A DNA stretch of 64,000 bases from an uncultured Pelagibacteraceae bacterium (GTDB lineage Bacteria; Pseudomonadota; Alphaproteobacteria; Pelagibacterales; Pelagibacteraceae), in assembly GCA_902617895.1 (NCBI GenBank), contig CACMYJ010000002.1, positions 124,001 to 188,000 on the forward strand, read 5' to 3'. The notes beneath the pieces are model-generated. The model was not told the DNA's origin and did no database searches. It was given only the letters and a program-made list of their open reading frames with translations. Positions 10,280 to 22,740 of this stretch are shown here, in pieces (the stretch's first letter is position 1; each line of letters starts with the position of its first letter). The position numbers and the translations under genes are program-made.

Positions 10280-12322
10280 ATGAGTAATTTTGAATATTTA
10301 TTGTCACCTATTAATAAAATTAAGGGTGTTGGTAAAAAAACATTAAGTTCATTCAACAAAAAAAAAATTTTTACAATTTTTGACCTATTATGGCATTTAC
10401 CAATATCAAGAATTGAAACTGCTGAAGATACAGAGATTGATAATTTGCAAGTAGGAAAAAATTACAATATTAAAGTAATACCAATTAAATATAATTTTCC
10501 TCGAATTAGAAATTTACCCAATAAAGTAATATGTGAAAAAAATGGAGTAAAATTAGACTGTATTTTTTTTAATAGTTACGAAGGTTATATAAAGAAAATA
10601 TTACCATTAAATGAGGAAATAATAATACATGGTAAGGCAAATAACTTTAGAAATAAATTTCAATTTGTAAACCCAACAACAAAAAAGACTAATGATTTAA
10701 ATATTACAAATGAAGATAGTAAATATAGTCTTTCTGATGGGTTAACATTAAATAAATACAATCAAGTAATAAATAGTGTTTTTCAAAATTTACCTGAATT
10801 AGAAGAATGGTTGCCAAAAGAAGTGTCAGATTTATTTGATAATTTATCATGGAGGGAATGTATTATCAAAATTCATAAGGAGGAAATTACAAAAATTAGA
10901 GATACAAAATATTTTAAAAGACTTGTTTTTGATGAGATATTTGCAAATTTTTTACTTTCTTCTGATATCAGAAATAAAATTAAAAAAATAAAAAAAAAAA
11001 ATAAAATTTTAGACTTTAAGTATCAAAACAAACTAATTAGTACTTTAAAATTTAAACTCACAACTGATCAAATAACTGCGTTAAATAATATAAATAAAGA
11101 TATGCAGTCAAAACAAAAAATGTTTAGATTATTACAAGGAGATGTGGGATCAGGAAAAACAATAGTGTCTGTAATAGCTGCATTAAATGCTATAAAAGCT
11201 GGCTATCAAGTTGCAATAATGGCTCCAACAGAAATATTAGCTATTCAACATTATAAATTTATATTAGAAAATTTTAATAACTTTTGTAATCCTGAAATTT
11301 TAACGAGTAAAACTGAGTATAAAAAAAGAAAAAATATTTTAAATGATCTCTTAAATAATAAAATTGATATATTAATTGGCACTCATTCGCTTTTTCAAGA
11401 AAAAATTGCTTACTTTAATTTGGGATTAATTATTATTGATGAACAACATAAATTTGGTGTTAATCAAAGAAAAAAACTCTCAGATAAAGGAGGCAAAGAT
11501 TGTGATGTACTTGTTATGTCAGCAACTCCTATTCCAAGAACAATGATGATGACTATTTATGGAGATATGGATATTTCTTTAATAAAATCTAAACCAAAAA
11601 ATAGAAAACTAATTAAAACATATAGTAAAAATGAGACTAAAATTAATGAAGTTCTTAATTTTATTAAAAGTGAAATTTCAAAAAATAATCAAGTTTTTTG
11701 GGTTTGTCCCCTTATCAAAGAATCGAAAAAAATTGACCATCAGTCTGCTATAGAAAAATATAAATATTTAAGTAAAATTTTTAATGATAAAGTTGATATT
11801 ATTCATGGAGCAATGAGAAAGGAGGAAAAAGATAAAGTATTAAATAAGTTTAATGATAGAAAGATAGATATATTGGTTTCAACTACAGTAATAGAAGTTG
11901 GTATCGATTTTCCGAATGCTAATGTAATCGTCATTGAAAATTCAAATAAATATGGTTTATCTCAGCTACATCAATTGAGAGGACGAGTTGGTAGAGGTAA
12001 CAAAGAGTCATCGTGTATACTTATGTTTAAAGCAGGATTGAGTGAAAATGCACGCAAGAGAATAGCAATTCTCAAAAATACTAATGATGGCTTTAAAATT
12101 GCTGAGGAAGACTTAAAAATTAGAGGATATGGCGATATCTTAGGATTTAAGCAAAGTGGTTTAAAAAAATATAACCTAGCAGATCCTCTTCAACACGAGG
12201 ATCTTTTCGATATTGCAGAAAAGGAGGTTAAAAAAATTGAAAAAAATAACATTAAAATAAATAACTTCAATAAACTTATCAAACTTTACGACAAAGTTGC
12301 TGTAATTAATGAGACTATTTAG
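10280..12322 (+). CDS. recG: ATP-dependent DNA helicase RecG
   Basis: LLQGDVGSGKTIVS, IIDEQHKFGVNQR, QLRGRVGRG; MSNFEYLL start preferred over the ORF-track start at 10244. Confidence 0.96.
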   Translation: MSNFEYLLSPINKIKGVGKKTLSSFNKKKIFTIFDLLWHLPISRIETAEDTEIDNLQVGKNYNIKVIPIKYNFPRIRNLPNKVICEKNGVKLDCIFFNSYEGYIKKILPLNEEIIIHGKANNFRNKFQFVNPTTKKTNDLNITNEDSKYSLSDGLTLNKYNQVINSVFQNLPELEEWLPKEVSDLFDNLSWRECIIKIHKEEITKIRDTKYFKRLVFDEIFANFLLSSDIRNKIKKIKKKNKILDFKYQNKLISTLKFKLTTDQITALNNINKDMQSKQKMFRLLQGDVGSGKTIVSVIAALNAIKAGYQVAIMAPTEILAIQHYKFILENFNNFCNPEILTSKTEYKKRKNILNDLLNNKIDILIGTHSLFQEKIAYFNLGLIIIDEQHKFGVNQRKKLSDKGGKDCDVLVMSATPIPRTMMMTIYGDMDISLIKSKPKNRKLIKTYSKNETKINEVLNFIKSEISKNNQVFWVCPLIKESKKIDHQSAIEKYKYLSKIFNDKVDIIHGAMRKEEKDKVLNKFNDRKIDILVSTTVIEVGIDFPNANVIVIENSNKYGLSQLHQLRGRVGRGNKESSCILMFKAGLSENARKRIAILKNTNDGFKIAEEDLKIRGYGDILGFKQSGLKKYNLADPLQHEDLFDIAEKEVKKIEKNNIKINNFNKLIKLYDKVAVINETI

Positions 12323-12938
12323 TTTTAGTGTCCGATGTACCAGCCGAGACAATAAATTTTGATGCCTCTTCAAATGTCATATCTAGATATACAATCTCAC
12401 TCTTAGGAAACATTAATAAAAACCCACTAGTTGGATTTGGCGTTGTAGGAACAAAAACATTTACTAATTCTGTGTTGGTTTTTTTGGAAATTTCACCTTT
12501 ATTTTCTTTTGTAGCAAAACCAACTGCCCATGTACCTTTTCGAGGGTATTGAATTAGAACTACACTTTTTTTTGACCCCTTTTTAGGAGCAAATGTTTCT
12601 GTCATTTGTCCAATAGCAGAATATATAGTTCTTAAAATTGGAATTTTTTTTAATAAATCATTGAAGAGCTGTAAAAACTTCTTACCAATAAAAGAGAGTG
12701 ACAAACCTCCTACAAGAGTAATAAAAATTACTGAAAGTAAGATTTCTAAACCTGGTATTGCAAAAGGTAAATAGCTATTTGGATTTATTCCTTGTGGAAT
12801 TAGTTTTGATGAAATTGATATAAAAAATGTTGTAAGATATAATGTTATTCCTATTGGGACTAGGACAACAATTCCTGTAATAAAATAATTTCTTAGTCTT
12901 GCAATAAATGAAATTCTTTTTCTTCTTAGTTTAGACAT
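12315..12938 (-). CDS. DUF502 family membrane protein
   Basis: TGIVVLVPIGITLYLT, IPILRTIYSAIGQMTETFAP, FVPTTPNPTSGFLLMFPKSEI. Confidence 0.92.
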   Translation of the reverse strand: MSKLRRKRISFIARLRNYFITGIVVLVPIGITLYLTTFFISISSKLIPQGINPNSYLPFAIPGLEILLSVIFITLVGGLSLSFIGKKFLQLFNDLLKKIPILRTIYSAIGQMTETFAPKKGSKKSVVLIQYPRKGTWAVGFATKENKGEISKKTNTELVNVFVPTTPNPTSGFLLMFPKSEIVYLDMTFEEASKFIVSAGTSDTKTK

Positions 12939-12984
12939 ATCTTTAATTGATTATAAATTACATGTAATATAAATATTAAGAAAA

Positions 12985-13806
12985 GTGAATAGAAGAAATT
13001 TTATATATTTAATGGGTTGTGGATGTCTTTCTGCAGGGTTACATGCATGTACTACCGCTCCGATAACAGATAGAAGGCAATTAAAATTAATTCCAGAATC
13101 AAGATTAAATGCTCAAGCTGCTCAATTATATGAAAAAGTAAAACAAAAAGCTAAATTAAGCGATGATAAAGAGAGTTTAGATAAAATTATTGGAATTGGA
13201 TCGAAAATAGAAACATCAATATCAGAATACTTTTACAAGAATAATATGGATGACCCAACAGTAAACTTTTCATGGGAGTATATTTTAATTGATAATAAAA
13301 AAGTTAAAAATGCATGGTGCATGCCTGGAGGAAAAATTGCTGTTTATACTGGGATGTTGGATATTACTAAAAATGATGATGGTTTAGCAGCAGTGATGGG
13401 TCATGAGATTGCTCATGCTGTTGCAAAACATTCAGTTGAGAGAGCAAGTAGAACAGTATTATTAAATACAACAACAGGAATAATAGATATTGCTACTGGT
13501 GGTAAGTTATCTCAAGTTAATAGAACGACTGGTATGAATACAGTCGGCTTGTTATCACAAATTGGAATAATGAACCCTTTTACAAGAAAACAAGAGAGCG
13601 AAGCTGATTATTTGGGATTAATTTTTTCATCTTTATCTGGTTACGATATTAGAGAAACTACTAAAATATGGGAAAGAATGAAGAAAGCAAACAAAGGAAA
13701 GGAACCACCTGAGTTTATGAGCACACATCCATCAAATGACAGGAGAATTGAACAAATTAACAATTGGACGAACGAAATTATATTAAAATACCCACCAATT
13801 GCTTAA
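12985..13806 (+). CDS. M48 family metalloprotease, lipoprotein-like, GTG start
   Basis: MGHEIAHAVAKHSVER (HExxH), ESEADYLG; MGCGCLSAGLHACTT N-terminus. Confidence 0.92.
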   Translation: MNRRNFIYLMGCGCLSAGLHACTTAPITDRRQLKLIPESRLNAQAAQLYEKVKQKAKLSDDKESLDKIIGIGSKIETSISEYFYKNNMDDPTVNFSWEYILIDNKKVKNAWCMPGGKIAVYTGMLDITKNDDGLAAVMGHEIAHAVAKHSVERASRTVLLNTTTGIIDIATGGKLSQVNRTTGMNTVGLLSQIGIMNPFTRKQESEADYLGLIFSSLSGYDIRETTKIWERMKKANKGKEPPEFMSTHPSNDRRIEQINNWTNEIILKYPPIA

Positions 13807-13811
13807 TGTAT

Positions 13812-13887
<76 letters not shown>

Positions 13888-13937
13888 AACACGAAAATTC
13901 TTATATTGATTTTTTTATATTTGGCAATGGTAAAAAT

Positions 13938-15053
13938 TTACAAAATATTAATATACTTATCATGAAACTGGTCGAAAGTTCCCATTTTGATATTTTTTCG
14001 AATTTCATACATAAGCTCTTGATAAAAATTTATATTATTTAATGTCAAAATCATAGATGACAGCATCTCATTGGTATTGTGAAGGTGGTTTAAATAATTT
14101 TTTGAGTATTTATTTAAGTCAAACTTTGTGGCATTACTATCTAGAGGTGTATTATCGAATTTATTTTCAGAGTTTCTTATTTGAATTCTACCATTCCACG
14201 TAAAAGCTAAACCAGTTCTTCCAGATCTTGTTGGAAGAACACAGTCAAACATATCAATGCCACGCTTAACTGCTCCCAATATATCAGAAGGAGTTCCTAC
14301 ACCCATTAAATATCTTGGTTTATCAATTGGTAGTCTATCTTTAATACCATCTAACACGTCAAACATTTCTCTCTGAGTTTCTCCAACTGCTAGACCACCA
14401 ATGGCATATCCATCAAATTCTATATCTAGTAACTTATCAAGGGATTCATTTCTTAAGTCCTTGAATAAGCCCCCTTGAACAATACCAAACAGAGCTTTGT
14501 GAGGATTTTTTCCAAACTCTTCTTTAGACCTTTTTGCCCACTCTGAGGACAATTCCATGGAAATTTTTATTTTATTATAATCTTTGGTATTTTTTGGACA
14601 CTCATCCATTACCATAACAATGTCTGAATTAAGTTTTTTTTGTACTCTGATGCTTTCCTCAGGACTTAAAATAAAGGTTTTTCCATCAATATGTGACTGA
14701 AATATTGCTCCTTTATCTCTATCAATTTTATTAAACTTAGACAAAGACATCACTTGATAACCACCTGAGTCTGTCAAAATAGGAAGTTTACAATTCATAA
14801 ATTTATGTAGGCCACCAACTGACTCTATCCTCTCTGTTCCAGGTCTAATCATTAAGTGGTAAGTGTTAGAAAGAATTATTTCACTTCCTGTTTTAATAAT
14901 ATCATCAATAAAAACACCTTTAACAGTAGCTTGAGTTCCTACTGGCATAAATGCAGGAGTATTTATTTCTCCACGATGTGTTTGAATTAATCCAACACGA
15001 TAATTTTTATTTTGATGTTTTACGCTAAAAGAAAAATTCTTTATATCTTCCAT
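13938..15053 (-). CDS. tgt: queuine tRNA-ribosyltransferase
   Basis: NTYHLMIRPG, DSGGYQVMSL, GGLAVGE, CVLPTRSGRTG; the usual zinc-site cysteines appear replaced in the C-terminus. Confidence 0.96.
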   Translation of the reverse strand: MEDIKNFSFSVKHQNKNYRVGLIQTHRGEINTPAFMPVGTQATVKGVFIDDIIKTGSEIILSNTYHLMIRPGTERIESVGGLHKFMNCKLPILTDSGGYQVMSLSKFNKIDRDKGAIFQSHIDGKTFILSPEESIRVQKKLNSDIVMVMDECPKNTKDYNKIKISMELSSEWAKRSKEEFGKNPHKALFGIVQGGLFKDLRNESLDKLLDIEFDGYAIGGLAVGETQREMFDVLDGIKDRLPIDKPRYLMGVGTPSDILGAVKRGIDMFDCVLPTRSGRTGLAFTWNGRIQIRNSENKFDNTPLDSNATKFDLNKYSKNYLNHLHNTNEMLSSMILTLNNINFYQELMYEIRKNIKMGTFDQFHDKYINIL

Positions 15054-15063
15054 CCATTAAATT

Positions 15064-15621
15064 CTACTCAGATTTAAAGCTAATTATTTTATCTGGGTTA
15101 GAAACAGATCCATTGGGTCCATCACCTTTTGTAATCATGTCAACAAACTCCATGCCTTCAATTACTTTTCCAAATACAGTATATTGTCTATCGAGATGCG
15201 GTGTAGGACCAAAACATATAAAGAACTGACTATTTGCACTATTCGGATCTGAAGATCTTGCCATGGATAACGTTCCTCTTTCATGAGGTAAATCATTAAA
15301 CTCTTCTTTAAGATCTGGCATATCTGAACCACCCATGCCAGCTCTGCTTAAGTTAAAATCGTTAGAAGATGAATTTCCAAATTGAACATCTCCTGTTTGA
15401 GCCATAAAGCCGTCGATTACTCTGTGAAAAACAACACCGTCGTATTTTCCACTATTAGCCAGTTCTGTTATTCTTTTAACATGGTTTGGGGCCACATCTG
15501 GAAATAATTCAATTTTTAAATCTCCATCTTTTAATTTTAGTATCATTGTATTCTCCTTTGCATTTAAAGCTGTTGTTAATAAAAATATTGATAAAAATAA
15601 AATACTAATTTTTTTAAGCAT
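15064..15621 (-). CDS. cyclophilin-type peptidyl-prolyl isomerase, exported
   Basis: FHRVIDGFMAQTGD, ANSQFFICF, YTVFGKVIEGMEFVD; signal peptide. Confidence 0.95.
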   Translation of the reverse strand: MLKKISILFLSIFLLTTALNAKENTMILKLKDGDLKIELFPDVAPNHVKRITELANSGKYDGVVFHRVIDGFMAQTGDVQFGNSSSNDFNLSRAGMGGSDMPDLKEEFNDLPHERGTLSMARSSDPNSANSQFFICFGPTPHLDRQYTVFGKVIEGMEFVDMITKGDGPNGSVSNPDKIISFKSE

Positions 15622-16108
15622 AAGCTTCTTTAAGTGACTTGATGGTACTTTTAGTTGTAAATTTTTTTAAATCACCCTTATGAAGGGCTATTTCTTTAAC
15701 AAATCTCGAGGAAATAATTTGATTTTCAACATCGGACATAAGAAACACTGTTTCTACTTTATTGTTTAATTTTCTGTTCATTCCAGCTAACTGAAACTCA
15801 TATTCAAAATCTGAAACAGCTCTTAAACCTCTTAGAATTAAGTTTGAATTGTATTTTTTACACAATTCTGTTGTAAGAGAATTGAATTTAATAACCTGAA
15901 TTTTATTTTTTGAAAGTTTCAAGTCTCCATATAAAGCCTTTGAAACAATTTTTAATCTTTCATCTATTTGAAATAAAAAATTTTTCTCATTTCCATCAGA
16001 TATACCTACAATTATTTTGTCTACCAATTTTAGAGCTTTTTTAATGACATCTATGTGGCCGTTTGTTATTGGATCAAATGTACCTGGATATATAGCTATA
16101 TTTTTCAT
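15614..16108 (-). CDS. coaD: phosphopantetheine adenylyltransferase
   Basis: YPGTFDPITNGHIDVIKKA, LRGLRAVSDFEYEFQ, SSRFVKEIA. Confidence 0.97.
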   Translation of the reverse strand: MKNIAIYPGTFDPITNGHIDVIKKALKLVDKIIVGISDGNEKNFLFQIDERLKIVSKALYGDLKLSKNKIQVIKFNSLTTELCKKYNSNLILRGLRAVSDFEYEFQLAGMNRKLNNKVETVFLMSDVENQIISSRFVKEIALHKGDLKKFTTKSTIKSLKEAYA

Positions 16109-18690
16109 TAAACCAAATTATCATCTAATTTAATTGAAGAGACAACCTTTTCATCACCAGTTAATTTAATAATTCTTACTCCTTGGGTATTTCTTCCGGC
16201 AATTCTTATTTCTGTCACTGCAGTTCTAATAACTCTACCTTTATTGGTAGAAATTAATATTTGATCACCCTCAAAAACAGGAAAAGATGAAGATACATTA
16301 CCGTTTCTTGGGGAATTAACTATACCAATTATTCCCTTTCCACCTCGATTTGTAACTCTAAAATCATAATGGGATGTTCTTTTTCCATAACCATTTTCTG
16401 TAATAGATAAGATATATTTTTCTTTAGCTTTCACTTCAGATTTTTCATCTCTAGTCTTGCTTTTGTTTTTTTTAATATCATCTTTATCAATAATAGATAA
16501 CGAAACAATTGTATCTTGTTCTGAAAGATTAATTCCTCTAATACCTTTAGATGATCTGCCCTTAAAAACTCTGAGTTTTTTAGTCTCAAACCTTATGCAT
16601 TTACCAAATTTTGTGTTTAACATTATATCCTGATCATCTGTACATATTTTTACCCCAATAATCTTGTCATCAGAGTCTAATTTCATTGCAATTTTTCCAG
16701 AGGCATTAATAGATGAAAAATCTTCTAAATTATTCTTTCTAATTTTCCCCTTGCTAGTTGCAAATATGATGTGCATATTTTTTTTATCAACATCTTCATC
16801 AGGAAAAGGCATAATTGAACTTATAGACTGATGGTTTTTTAAAGGTAATATATTAAAGAGAGATTTACCTTTAGAAGAAGCAGAACCTTCTGGTATTTTC
16901 CAGGCTTTAACTTTGTAAGCCAAACCCTCTGTTGAAAAGAATAATAGTGATGTATGTGTATCAACAGATAATGTCTGAACTACCGAGTCTTCTTCCCGTG
17001 TTTTAATTCCTGTTTTACCTTTGCCACCCCTTTTTTGTTGTTTAACACCACTTAGGGCGCCTCTTTTTATATATCCTTGTAGTGTTATAGTTATAATAAC
17101 TGACTCTTTTTGTATTGTTTCTTCTATGTCATAATTTAAAACAGCATCGATAATTTTTGTTCTTCTAGGAACCGAAAATTTGTCTTTTATCATCTGCAAA
17201 TCACTGCTTATTACCCTTAATAGCTCGTTTTTGGAATTTATTATTTTTTTATACTTGGAAATCTCCTCAGCTAATTTTTTAATTTCTACCTCTATTTCGT
17301 TTATTCCTATGGCAGTTAATTTTTGAAGTCTTAGTTCCAATATAGAGATTACTTGATCATTAGATAATACATATTTTCCTTTATAGTTTTTACTATCAAC
17401 TAATTTAATAAGTTTTGATGACTTGTTTATTTTCCAAGTTGTTTTTAAAAGAGAATTTTTTGCTTCATCGGGATTTTTAGATGATCTAATTATTTTAATT
17501 ACTTTATCAATATTTTCAACACTAACAGATAGTCCTAATAAAATATGAACTCTCTCTTCAGCTTTTTTAAGATCAAATTTAGTTCTTTTTATAACTACAT
17601 CTTCTCTAAACTTTAAAAAGTTTTCTAAAAAATCTTTTAAATTACAAGTCTTTGGTTTTTGATCAACAATTGCTAAAGAATTAAACCCGAATGATGATTC
17701 TATTGATGTATATTTGTATAATTGTCTTTTGACAGTTTCAGGCTCAACATTTCTTCTTAAATCGATTGAAACTCTTATTCCCTCACTATTTGATTCATCT
17801 CTTATATCACTTATGCCCTCAATTTTTTTATCCCTTACTAGTTCTGCAATTCTTTCATTCAAGTTAGACTTATTAATTTGGTAAGGTATTGATGAGACAA
17901 CAAGTCTATCTTTACCATTTTTTAAATTTTCTACTGAAATTTCTCCACGAATTTTAAATGACCCTCTTCCAGTTTTGTAGCCTTGTTTAATTATATCTTT
18001 ACCAATTATTAATCCTCCTGTTGGAAAATCTGGACCTGGGATATGTTTCATTAGCTCATTAATTTTAATATCTTTGTTTTTAATTAAGGCTAAAGTGCCA
18101 TCTACAACCTCGCCCAAATTATGGGGCGGAATACTTGTCGCCATTCCGACAGCAATTCCACCTGCACCATTAACTAAAAGATTCGGATATTGAGCAGGTA
18201 ATACAATGGGCTCTTGCTCTGTTTCATCATAATTACTTTTAAAAGATACGGTATTTTTTTCTATATCATCAATTAAAAACTGTGAAACTTTTGCAAGTTT
18301 AGTTTCAGTGTATCTCATTGCAGCTGGTGGATCTCCATCAATAGATCCAAAATTACCTTGTCCATCTACTAAGGGTAAGCTCATCGAAAATTCTTGGACC
18401 ATTCTAACTAAAGCATCATAAACAGCTTGATCTCCATGTGGATGATATTTACCAATAACATCTCCAACAATTCTTGCAGATTTTCTAAATTGTTTTGACC
18501 AATCAAAACCACCTTTATGCATGGCATAAATAATTCTTCTATGAACAGGTTTTAATCCATCTCTAATATCAGGCAATGCCCTACTTACTATAACGCTCAT
18601 AGCGTAGGACAAATATGAAGAACTCATCTCATCATACATTGAGATTGGTTTAATATTATTATTTATTTTTGGAATTTCGTTTTTTTCCAT
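16108..18690 (-). CDS. gyrA: DNA gyrase subunit A
   Basis: [46 protein letters not shown]-terminal beta-pinwheel repeats. Confidence 0.97.
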   Translation of the reverse strand: MEKNEIPKINNNIKPISMYDEMSSSYLSYAMSVIVSRALPDIRDGLKPVHRRIIYAMHKGGFDWSKQFRKSARIVGDVIGKYHPHGDQAVYDALVRMVQEFSMSLPLVDGQGNFGSIDGDPPAAMRYTETKLAKVSQFLIDDIEKNTVSFKSNYDETEQEPIVLPAQYPNLLVNGAGGIAVGMATSIPPHNLGEVVDGTLALIKNKDIKINELMKHIPGPDFPTGGLIIGKDIIKQGYKTGRGSFKIRGEISVENLKNGKDRLVVSSIPYQINKSNLNERIAELVRDKKIEGISDIRDESNSEGIRVSIDLRRNVEPETVKRQLYKYTSIESSFGFNSLAIVDQKPKTCNLKDFLENFLKFREDVVIKRTKFDLKKAEERVHILLGLSVSVENIDKVIKIIRSSKNPDEAKNSLLKTTWKINKSSKLIKLVDSKNYKGKYVLSNDQVISILELRLQKLTAIGINEIEVEIKKLAEEISKYKKIINSKNELLRVISSDLQMIKDKFSVPRRTKIIDAVLNYDIEETIQKESVIITITLQGYIKRGALSGVKQQKRGGKGKTGIKTREEDSVVQTLSVDTHTSLLFFSTEGLAYKVKAWKIPEGSASSKGKSLFNILPLKNHQSISSIMPFPDEDVDKKNMHIIFATSKGKIRKNNLEDFSSINASGKIAMKLDSDDKIIGVKICTDDQDIMLNTKFGKCIRFETKKLRVFKGRSSKGIRGINLSEQDTIVSLSIIDKDDIKKNKSKTRDEKSEVKAKEKYILSITENGYGKRTSHYDFRVTNRGGKGIIGIVNSPRNGNVSSSFPVFEGDQILISTNKGRVIRTAVTEIRIAGRNTQGVRIIKLTGDEKVVSSIKLDDNLV

Positions 18691-18695
18691 ATTAA

Positions 18696-19145
18696 TTAAA
18701 ATGGAATATCGTCGTCTAACCCACTTTGATCTGGTACAGGCGCATCATCAAAATTTTGTTTTTTATCTTGTGATGTAATATTATTTTGATTACCGCCTCC
18801 AAGCATTGTTAATGATGAGTTATAACCTTGAATTAAAATTTCAGTTGAGTATTTGTCTTGACCACTTTGTTCATCTTTCCACTTTCTTGTTGAAAGTTGA
18901 CCTTCAACGTATACTTGTGCACCTTTTTTTAAATATTGCTGAACAACATTTACCAAACCTTCGTTAAAAACCACTATTCTATGCCACTCAGTCTTTTCTT
19001 TTTTTTCTCCTGTATTTTTATCTTTCCAGGACTGGCTTGTAGCTAGACTAAGTCTTGCAACGCTTTTACCATTCACCATTTGCTTGACTTCTGGATCTGC
19101 GCCCAAACGACCAATTAATAATACTTTATTTAAACTACCAGCCAT
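18696..19145 (-). CDS. ssb: single-stranded DNA-binding protein
   Basis: [25 protein letters not shown], acidic DDDIPF tail. Confidence 0.97.
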   Translation of the reverse strand: MAGSLNKVLLIGRLGADPEVKQMVNGKSVARLSLATSQSWKDKNTGEKKEKTEWHRIVVFNEGLVNVVQQYLKKGAQVYVEGQLSTRKWKDEQSGQDKYSTEILIQGYNSSLTMLGGGNQNNITSQDKKQNFDDAPVPDQSGLDDDIPF

Positions 19146-19226
19146 AATATTTTAATATTTAAGAATGTTTATTATATCACTTATTAACTTGAATATTAAT
19201 TTTATTAATCTAAAGCAACAAAAATT

Positions 19227-22103
19227 ATGCTTAAAAAGATAGTTATTAAGGGCGCAAAAGAGCACAATTTAAAGAATATAACGCTTGAGATTCCAAAAGA
19301 AAAATTTGTAGTAATCACAGGTTTATCTGGATCAGGAAAATCATCTTTAGCATTTGATACTGTTTATGCTGAAGGACAGAGACGATACGTTGAGAGCTTG
19401 TCAGCTTATGCAAGACAGTTCTTAGATAAAATGAAAAAACCAAATGTAGATTTAATAGAAGGTTTAAGTCCAGCGATCTCAATTGAACAAAAAAACACAT
19501 CAAAAAATCCAAGATCCACAGTTGCAACAGTTACAGAAATTTATGACTACATGAGAGTTCTTTATGCAAGAGCTGGTATTCCCTACTCTCCATTTACAGG
19601 GCTACCAATCACTTCTCAAACAATAAGTCAAATTGTTGATAAAATTAAAACACTGCCAAAAAAATCAACAATTTTTTTATATGCACCAGTTGTTAGGGGA
19701 AGAAAAGGAGAATATAGAAAAGACATACTTGGCTACAAGAAAAGAGGATTTAGAAAAATTAAAGTTGATAATAAACTTTATGATATTGATGACGTTCCAG
19801 AATTAAATAAAAAATTGAAACATGATATTGCAGTTCTTGTTGATAGAATTGTTTTAAATGCTTCATTAGGTAACAGGTTAGCTGAAAGTGTTGAAACAGC
19901 AGTTAACCTAGCAAATGGATTAATGTTTGTAGAATATGAAGATGAAACACTACCAAAAAAATTTAGAAAGACTGAAAATTTGATATTTTCAACTAAGTTT
20001 GCCTGTCCTGAAAGTGGTTTTACAATTGAAGAAATAGAACCAAGGCTTTTTTCTTTTAATAGCCCTTATGGTGCCTGTGAGGAATGCGAGGGTATTGGTG
20101 TTAAATTAAATGTGGATCCAAAATTAGTTGTGCCTGATGAAAAGAAAACAATTGCAGATGGAGCTATTGAGCCTTGGTCAAAGTCTTCCTCTTTATACTA
20201 TGCTCAAACTTTAGCATCAATTTCGAAACATTATGGTTTCTCATTAAATGATAGGTGGTCAAAATTACCAAAAAAAATTAAAGATGTAATTTTATTTGGA
20301 TCTGATGAAGAAGAAATCAAATTTTCATATGATGATGGATACGAAAAGTATTCACATAAAAAAACTTTCGAAGGGGTGGTTAATAATTTAGAAAGAAGAT
20401 TTTTAGAAACTGATAGTGATTGGAAAAGAGAAGAAATATCTCAATATCAATCAGATACAAAATGTGAAAGATGTAATGGGCATAGACTTAAAGATGAGGC
20501 TCTTTGTGTTAAAATTAATGAACTTAATATTAGTGAAGTAACTGAAAAATCTATATTTGACGCAAAGGAATGGTTTAGATCGCTTGAGACAAAATTAGAT
20601 AAACGTCAACTTAAAATTGCTCAGCATATTTTAAAAGAAATTAACGAAAGATTGAATTTTCTCTTAAATGTCGGTCTTGACTACTTAACTTTATCAAGAG
20701 AATCTGGAACTTTATCAGGTGGCGAAGCTCAGCGAATAAGACTGGCTTCTCAGATAGGTTCTGGATTAACTGGAGTTTTATATGTTCTTGATGAACCATC
20801 TATTGGTTTACACCAAAAGGATAATGTTAAATTAATAAATGCATTAAAAAGACTTAGAGATTTAGGAAATACAGTCATAGTTGTAGAACATGATACTGAA
20901 ACAATGGAAAATGCAGATCATATAATCGATCTTGGACCAGAAGCTGGAAACAAAGGTGGTGAAGTAATTGCCCAAGGATCTTATAAAGATATATTAAATA
21001 ATAACGATAGTATTACTGGAAGATACTTATCAAACAAAAGTTTCATACCAATACCAAGAACTAGAAGATTAGCAAAAAATGGAAGGTTTTTAGAAATTAA
21101 TGGAGCAAGTGGTAATAATTTAAACAATGTAAATCTTAAAATTCCACTTGGGAGTTTTACTTGTGTAACTGGTGTTTCTGGAAGCGGTAAATCAACATTA
21201 ATACTTCAAACACTTTATAACGCTCTAAATCTTACACTTAATAATAACAAATCAAGAAAAATACCAAAACCTTTTAGAGGTTTTAAAGGTATTGAATTAG
21301 TAGATAAAATTATTGATATAGATCAATCCCCTATTGGAAGAACTCCTAGATCTAATCCGGCTACTTATACGGGAGCATTTGGTCCAATAAGAGACTGGTT
21401 TACTAATTTGCCTGAGTCAAAAAGCAGAGGCTACAAACCTGGAAGGTTTTCATTTAACGTTAAAGGTGGAAGATGTGAAGCTTGTGAAGGAGATGGGGTA
21501 ATAACGTATGAAATGCACTTTTTACCAGATGTTTATATAACTTGTGATGAATGCAAAGGAACTAGATACAATAGAGAAACATTAGAAATTAAATTTAAAG
21601 ATAAAAGTATTGCAGACGTTTTAAATATGACAGTAGATGAGGGTTGTGAATATTTTGAAAACATCTCTAATATAAAAACGAAATTGCTTACACTTAAGAA
21701 AGTTGGATTAGGCTATATAAAAATTGGTCAACAAGCCACTACTCTATCAGGTGGTGAAGCTCAAAGAATAAAATTAGCAAAAGAATTATCTAAAAGATCA
21801 ACAGGAAGAACAATATATATATTGGATGAACCAACAACTGGACTGCATCAACATGATATTAAAAAATTATTAGAGATATTACATACATTTGTTGCAACTG
21901 GAAATACTGTAGTTGTAATAGAACATAATTTAGATGTGATTAAAACAGCTGATTATATTGTTGATATGGGCCCAGATGGTGGTGTAAAGGGAGGAAATAT
22001 CATAGCAGAGGGAAAACCTGAAGAAATTATCAATGCTAAAGATAGTTATACAGGTAAATTTTTAAAACCAATGTTGGACAATAAGTTCAAAAAAACTGCT
22101 TAA
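19227..22103 (+). CDS. uvrA: excinuclease ABC subunit A
   Basis: [35 protein letters not shown], two ABC signature motifs, zinc-finger CxxC pairs. Confidence 0.98.
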   Translation: MLKKIVIKGAKEHNLKNITLEIPKEKFVVITGLSGSGKSSLAFDTVYAEGQRRYVESLSAYARQFLDKMKKPNVDLIEGLSPAISIEQKNTSKNPRSTVATVTEIYDYMRVLYARAGIPYSPFTGLPITSQTISQIVDKIKTLPKKSTIFLYAPVVRGRKGEYRKDILGYKKRGFRKIKVDNKLYDIDDVPELNKKLKHDIAVLVDRIVLNASLGNRLAESVETAVNLANGLMFVEYEDETLPKKFRKTENLIFSTKFACPESGFTIEEIEPRLFSFNSPYGACEECEGIGVKLNVDPKLVVPDEKKTIADGAIEPWSKSSSLYYAQTLASISKHYGFSLNDRWSKLPKKIKDVILFGSDEEEIKFSYDDGYEKYSHKKTFEGVVNNLERRFLETDSDWKREEISQYQSDTKCERCNGHRLKDEALCVKINELNISEVTEKSIFDAKEWFRSLETKLDKRQLKIAQHILKEINERLNFLLNVGLDYLTLSRESGTLSGGEAQRIRLASQIGSGLTGVLYVLDEPSIGLHQKDNVKLINALKRLRDLGNTVIVVEHDTETMENADHIIDLGPEAGNKGGEVIAQGSYKDILNNNDSITGRYLSNKSFIPIPRTRRLAKNGRFLEINGASGNNLNNVNLKIPLGSFTCVTGVSGSGKSTLILQTLYNALNLTLNNNKSRKIPKPFRGFKGIELVDKIIDIDQSPIGRTPRSNPATYTGAFGPIRDWFTNLPESKSRGYKPGRFSFNVKGGRCEACEGDGVITYEMHFLPDVYITCDECKGTRYNRETLEIKFKDKSIADVLNMTVDEGCEYFENISNIKTKLLTLKKVGLGYIKIGQQATTLSGGEAQRIKLAKELSKRSTGRTIYILDEPTTGLHQHDIKKLLEILHTFVATGNTVVVIEHNLDVIKTADYIVDMGPDGGVKGGNIIAEGKPEEIINAKDSYTGKFLKPMLDNKFKKTA

Positions 22104-22137
22104 ATTTTAATTAAAAATGTTATAAATTATAAATATT

Positions 22138-22740
22138 ATGACTTCGATTCTTCAATCATTATCAAAAACAGTTCATATCTCTTTAGCTTTATCCATTTTG
22201 CTGTTTTTAGGTTTATATTTTGGAAATGGTGGTTTTGATATCGACCTGGTGTTTTGGAGTTGGTTATTTAGATATATACATGTCATTGTTGCAATAATGT
22301 GGATTGGTTTACTATGGTATTTTAATTTCGTTCAGATACCAAATATGGCAAAAATACCTGACGAACAAAAACCAGCTATTGGAAAAGTAATAGCTCCTGC
22401 AGCTCTGTTTTGGTTTAGATGGGCAGCTTTAGTTACTGTAATATCAGGTCTGATCTTAGCTTATTTAAACGGTTATGTTCATCAAGCTATGACATTAGGA
22501 ATTGGATCAGGTGGTGGAAAAGCAACAGCTATAGGTATTGGCATGTGGTTAGGAATTATAATGGCATTTAATGTTTGGTTTGTGATTTGGCCAAATCAGA
22601 AAAAAGCTTTAGGCATTATTGAGGTTGAAGCTGAAGTTAAAGCTAAATCTGCAAAAACAGCTATGTTATTTTCGAGAACAAATACGCTTTTATCCTTACC
22701 AATGCTTCTGACGATGGTAATAGCACAAAACCTTTATTAA
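22138..22740 (+). CDS. urate hydroxylase PuuD-like membrane protein (short, membrane domain only)
   Basis: WLFRYIHVIVAIMWIGLLWYFNFVQ, FNVWFVIWPNQKKALGI. Confidence 0.75.
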   Translation: MTSILQSLSKTVHISLALSILLFLGLYFGNGGFDIDLVFWSWLFRYIHVIVAIMWIGLLWYFNFVQIPNMAKIPDEQKPAIGKVIAPAALFWFRWAALVTVISGLILAYLNGYVHQAMTLGIGSGGGKATAIGIGMWLGIIMAFNVWFVIWPNQKKALGIIEVEAEVKAKSAKTAMLFSRTNTLLSLPMLLTMVIAQNLY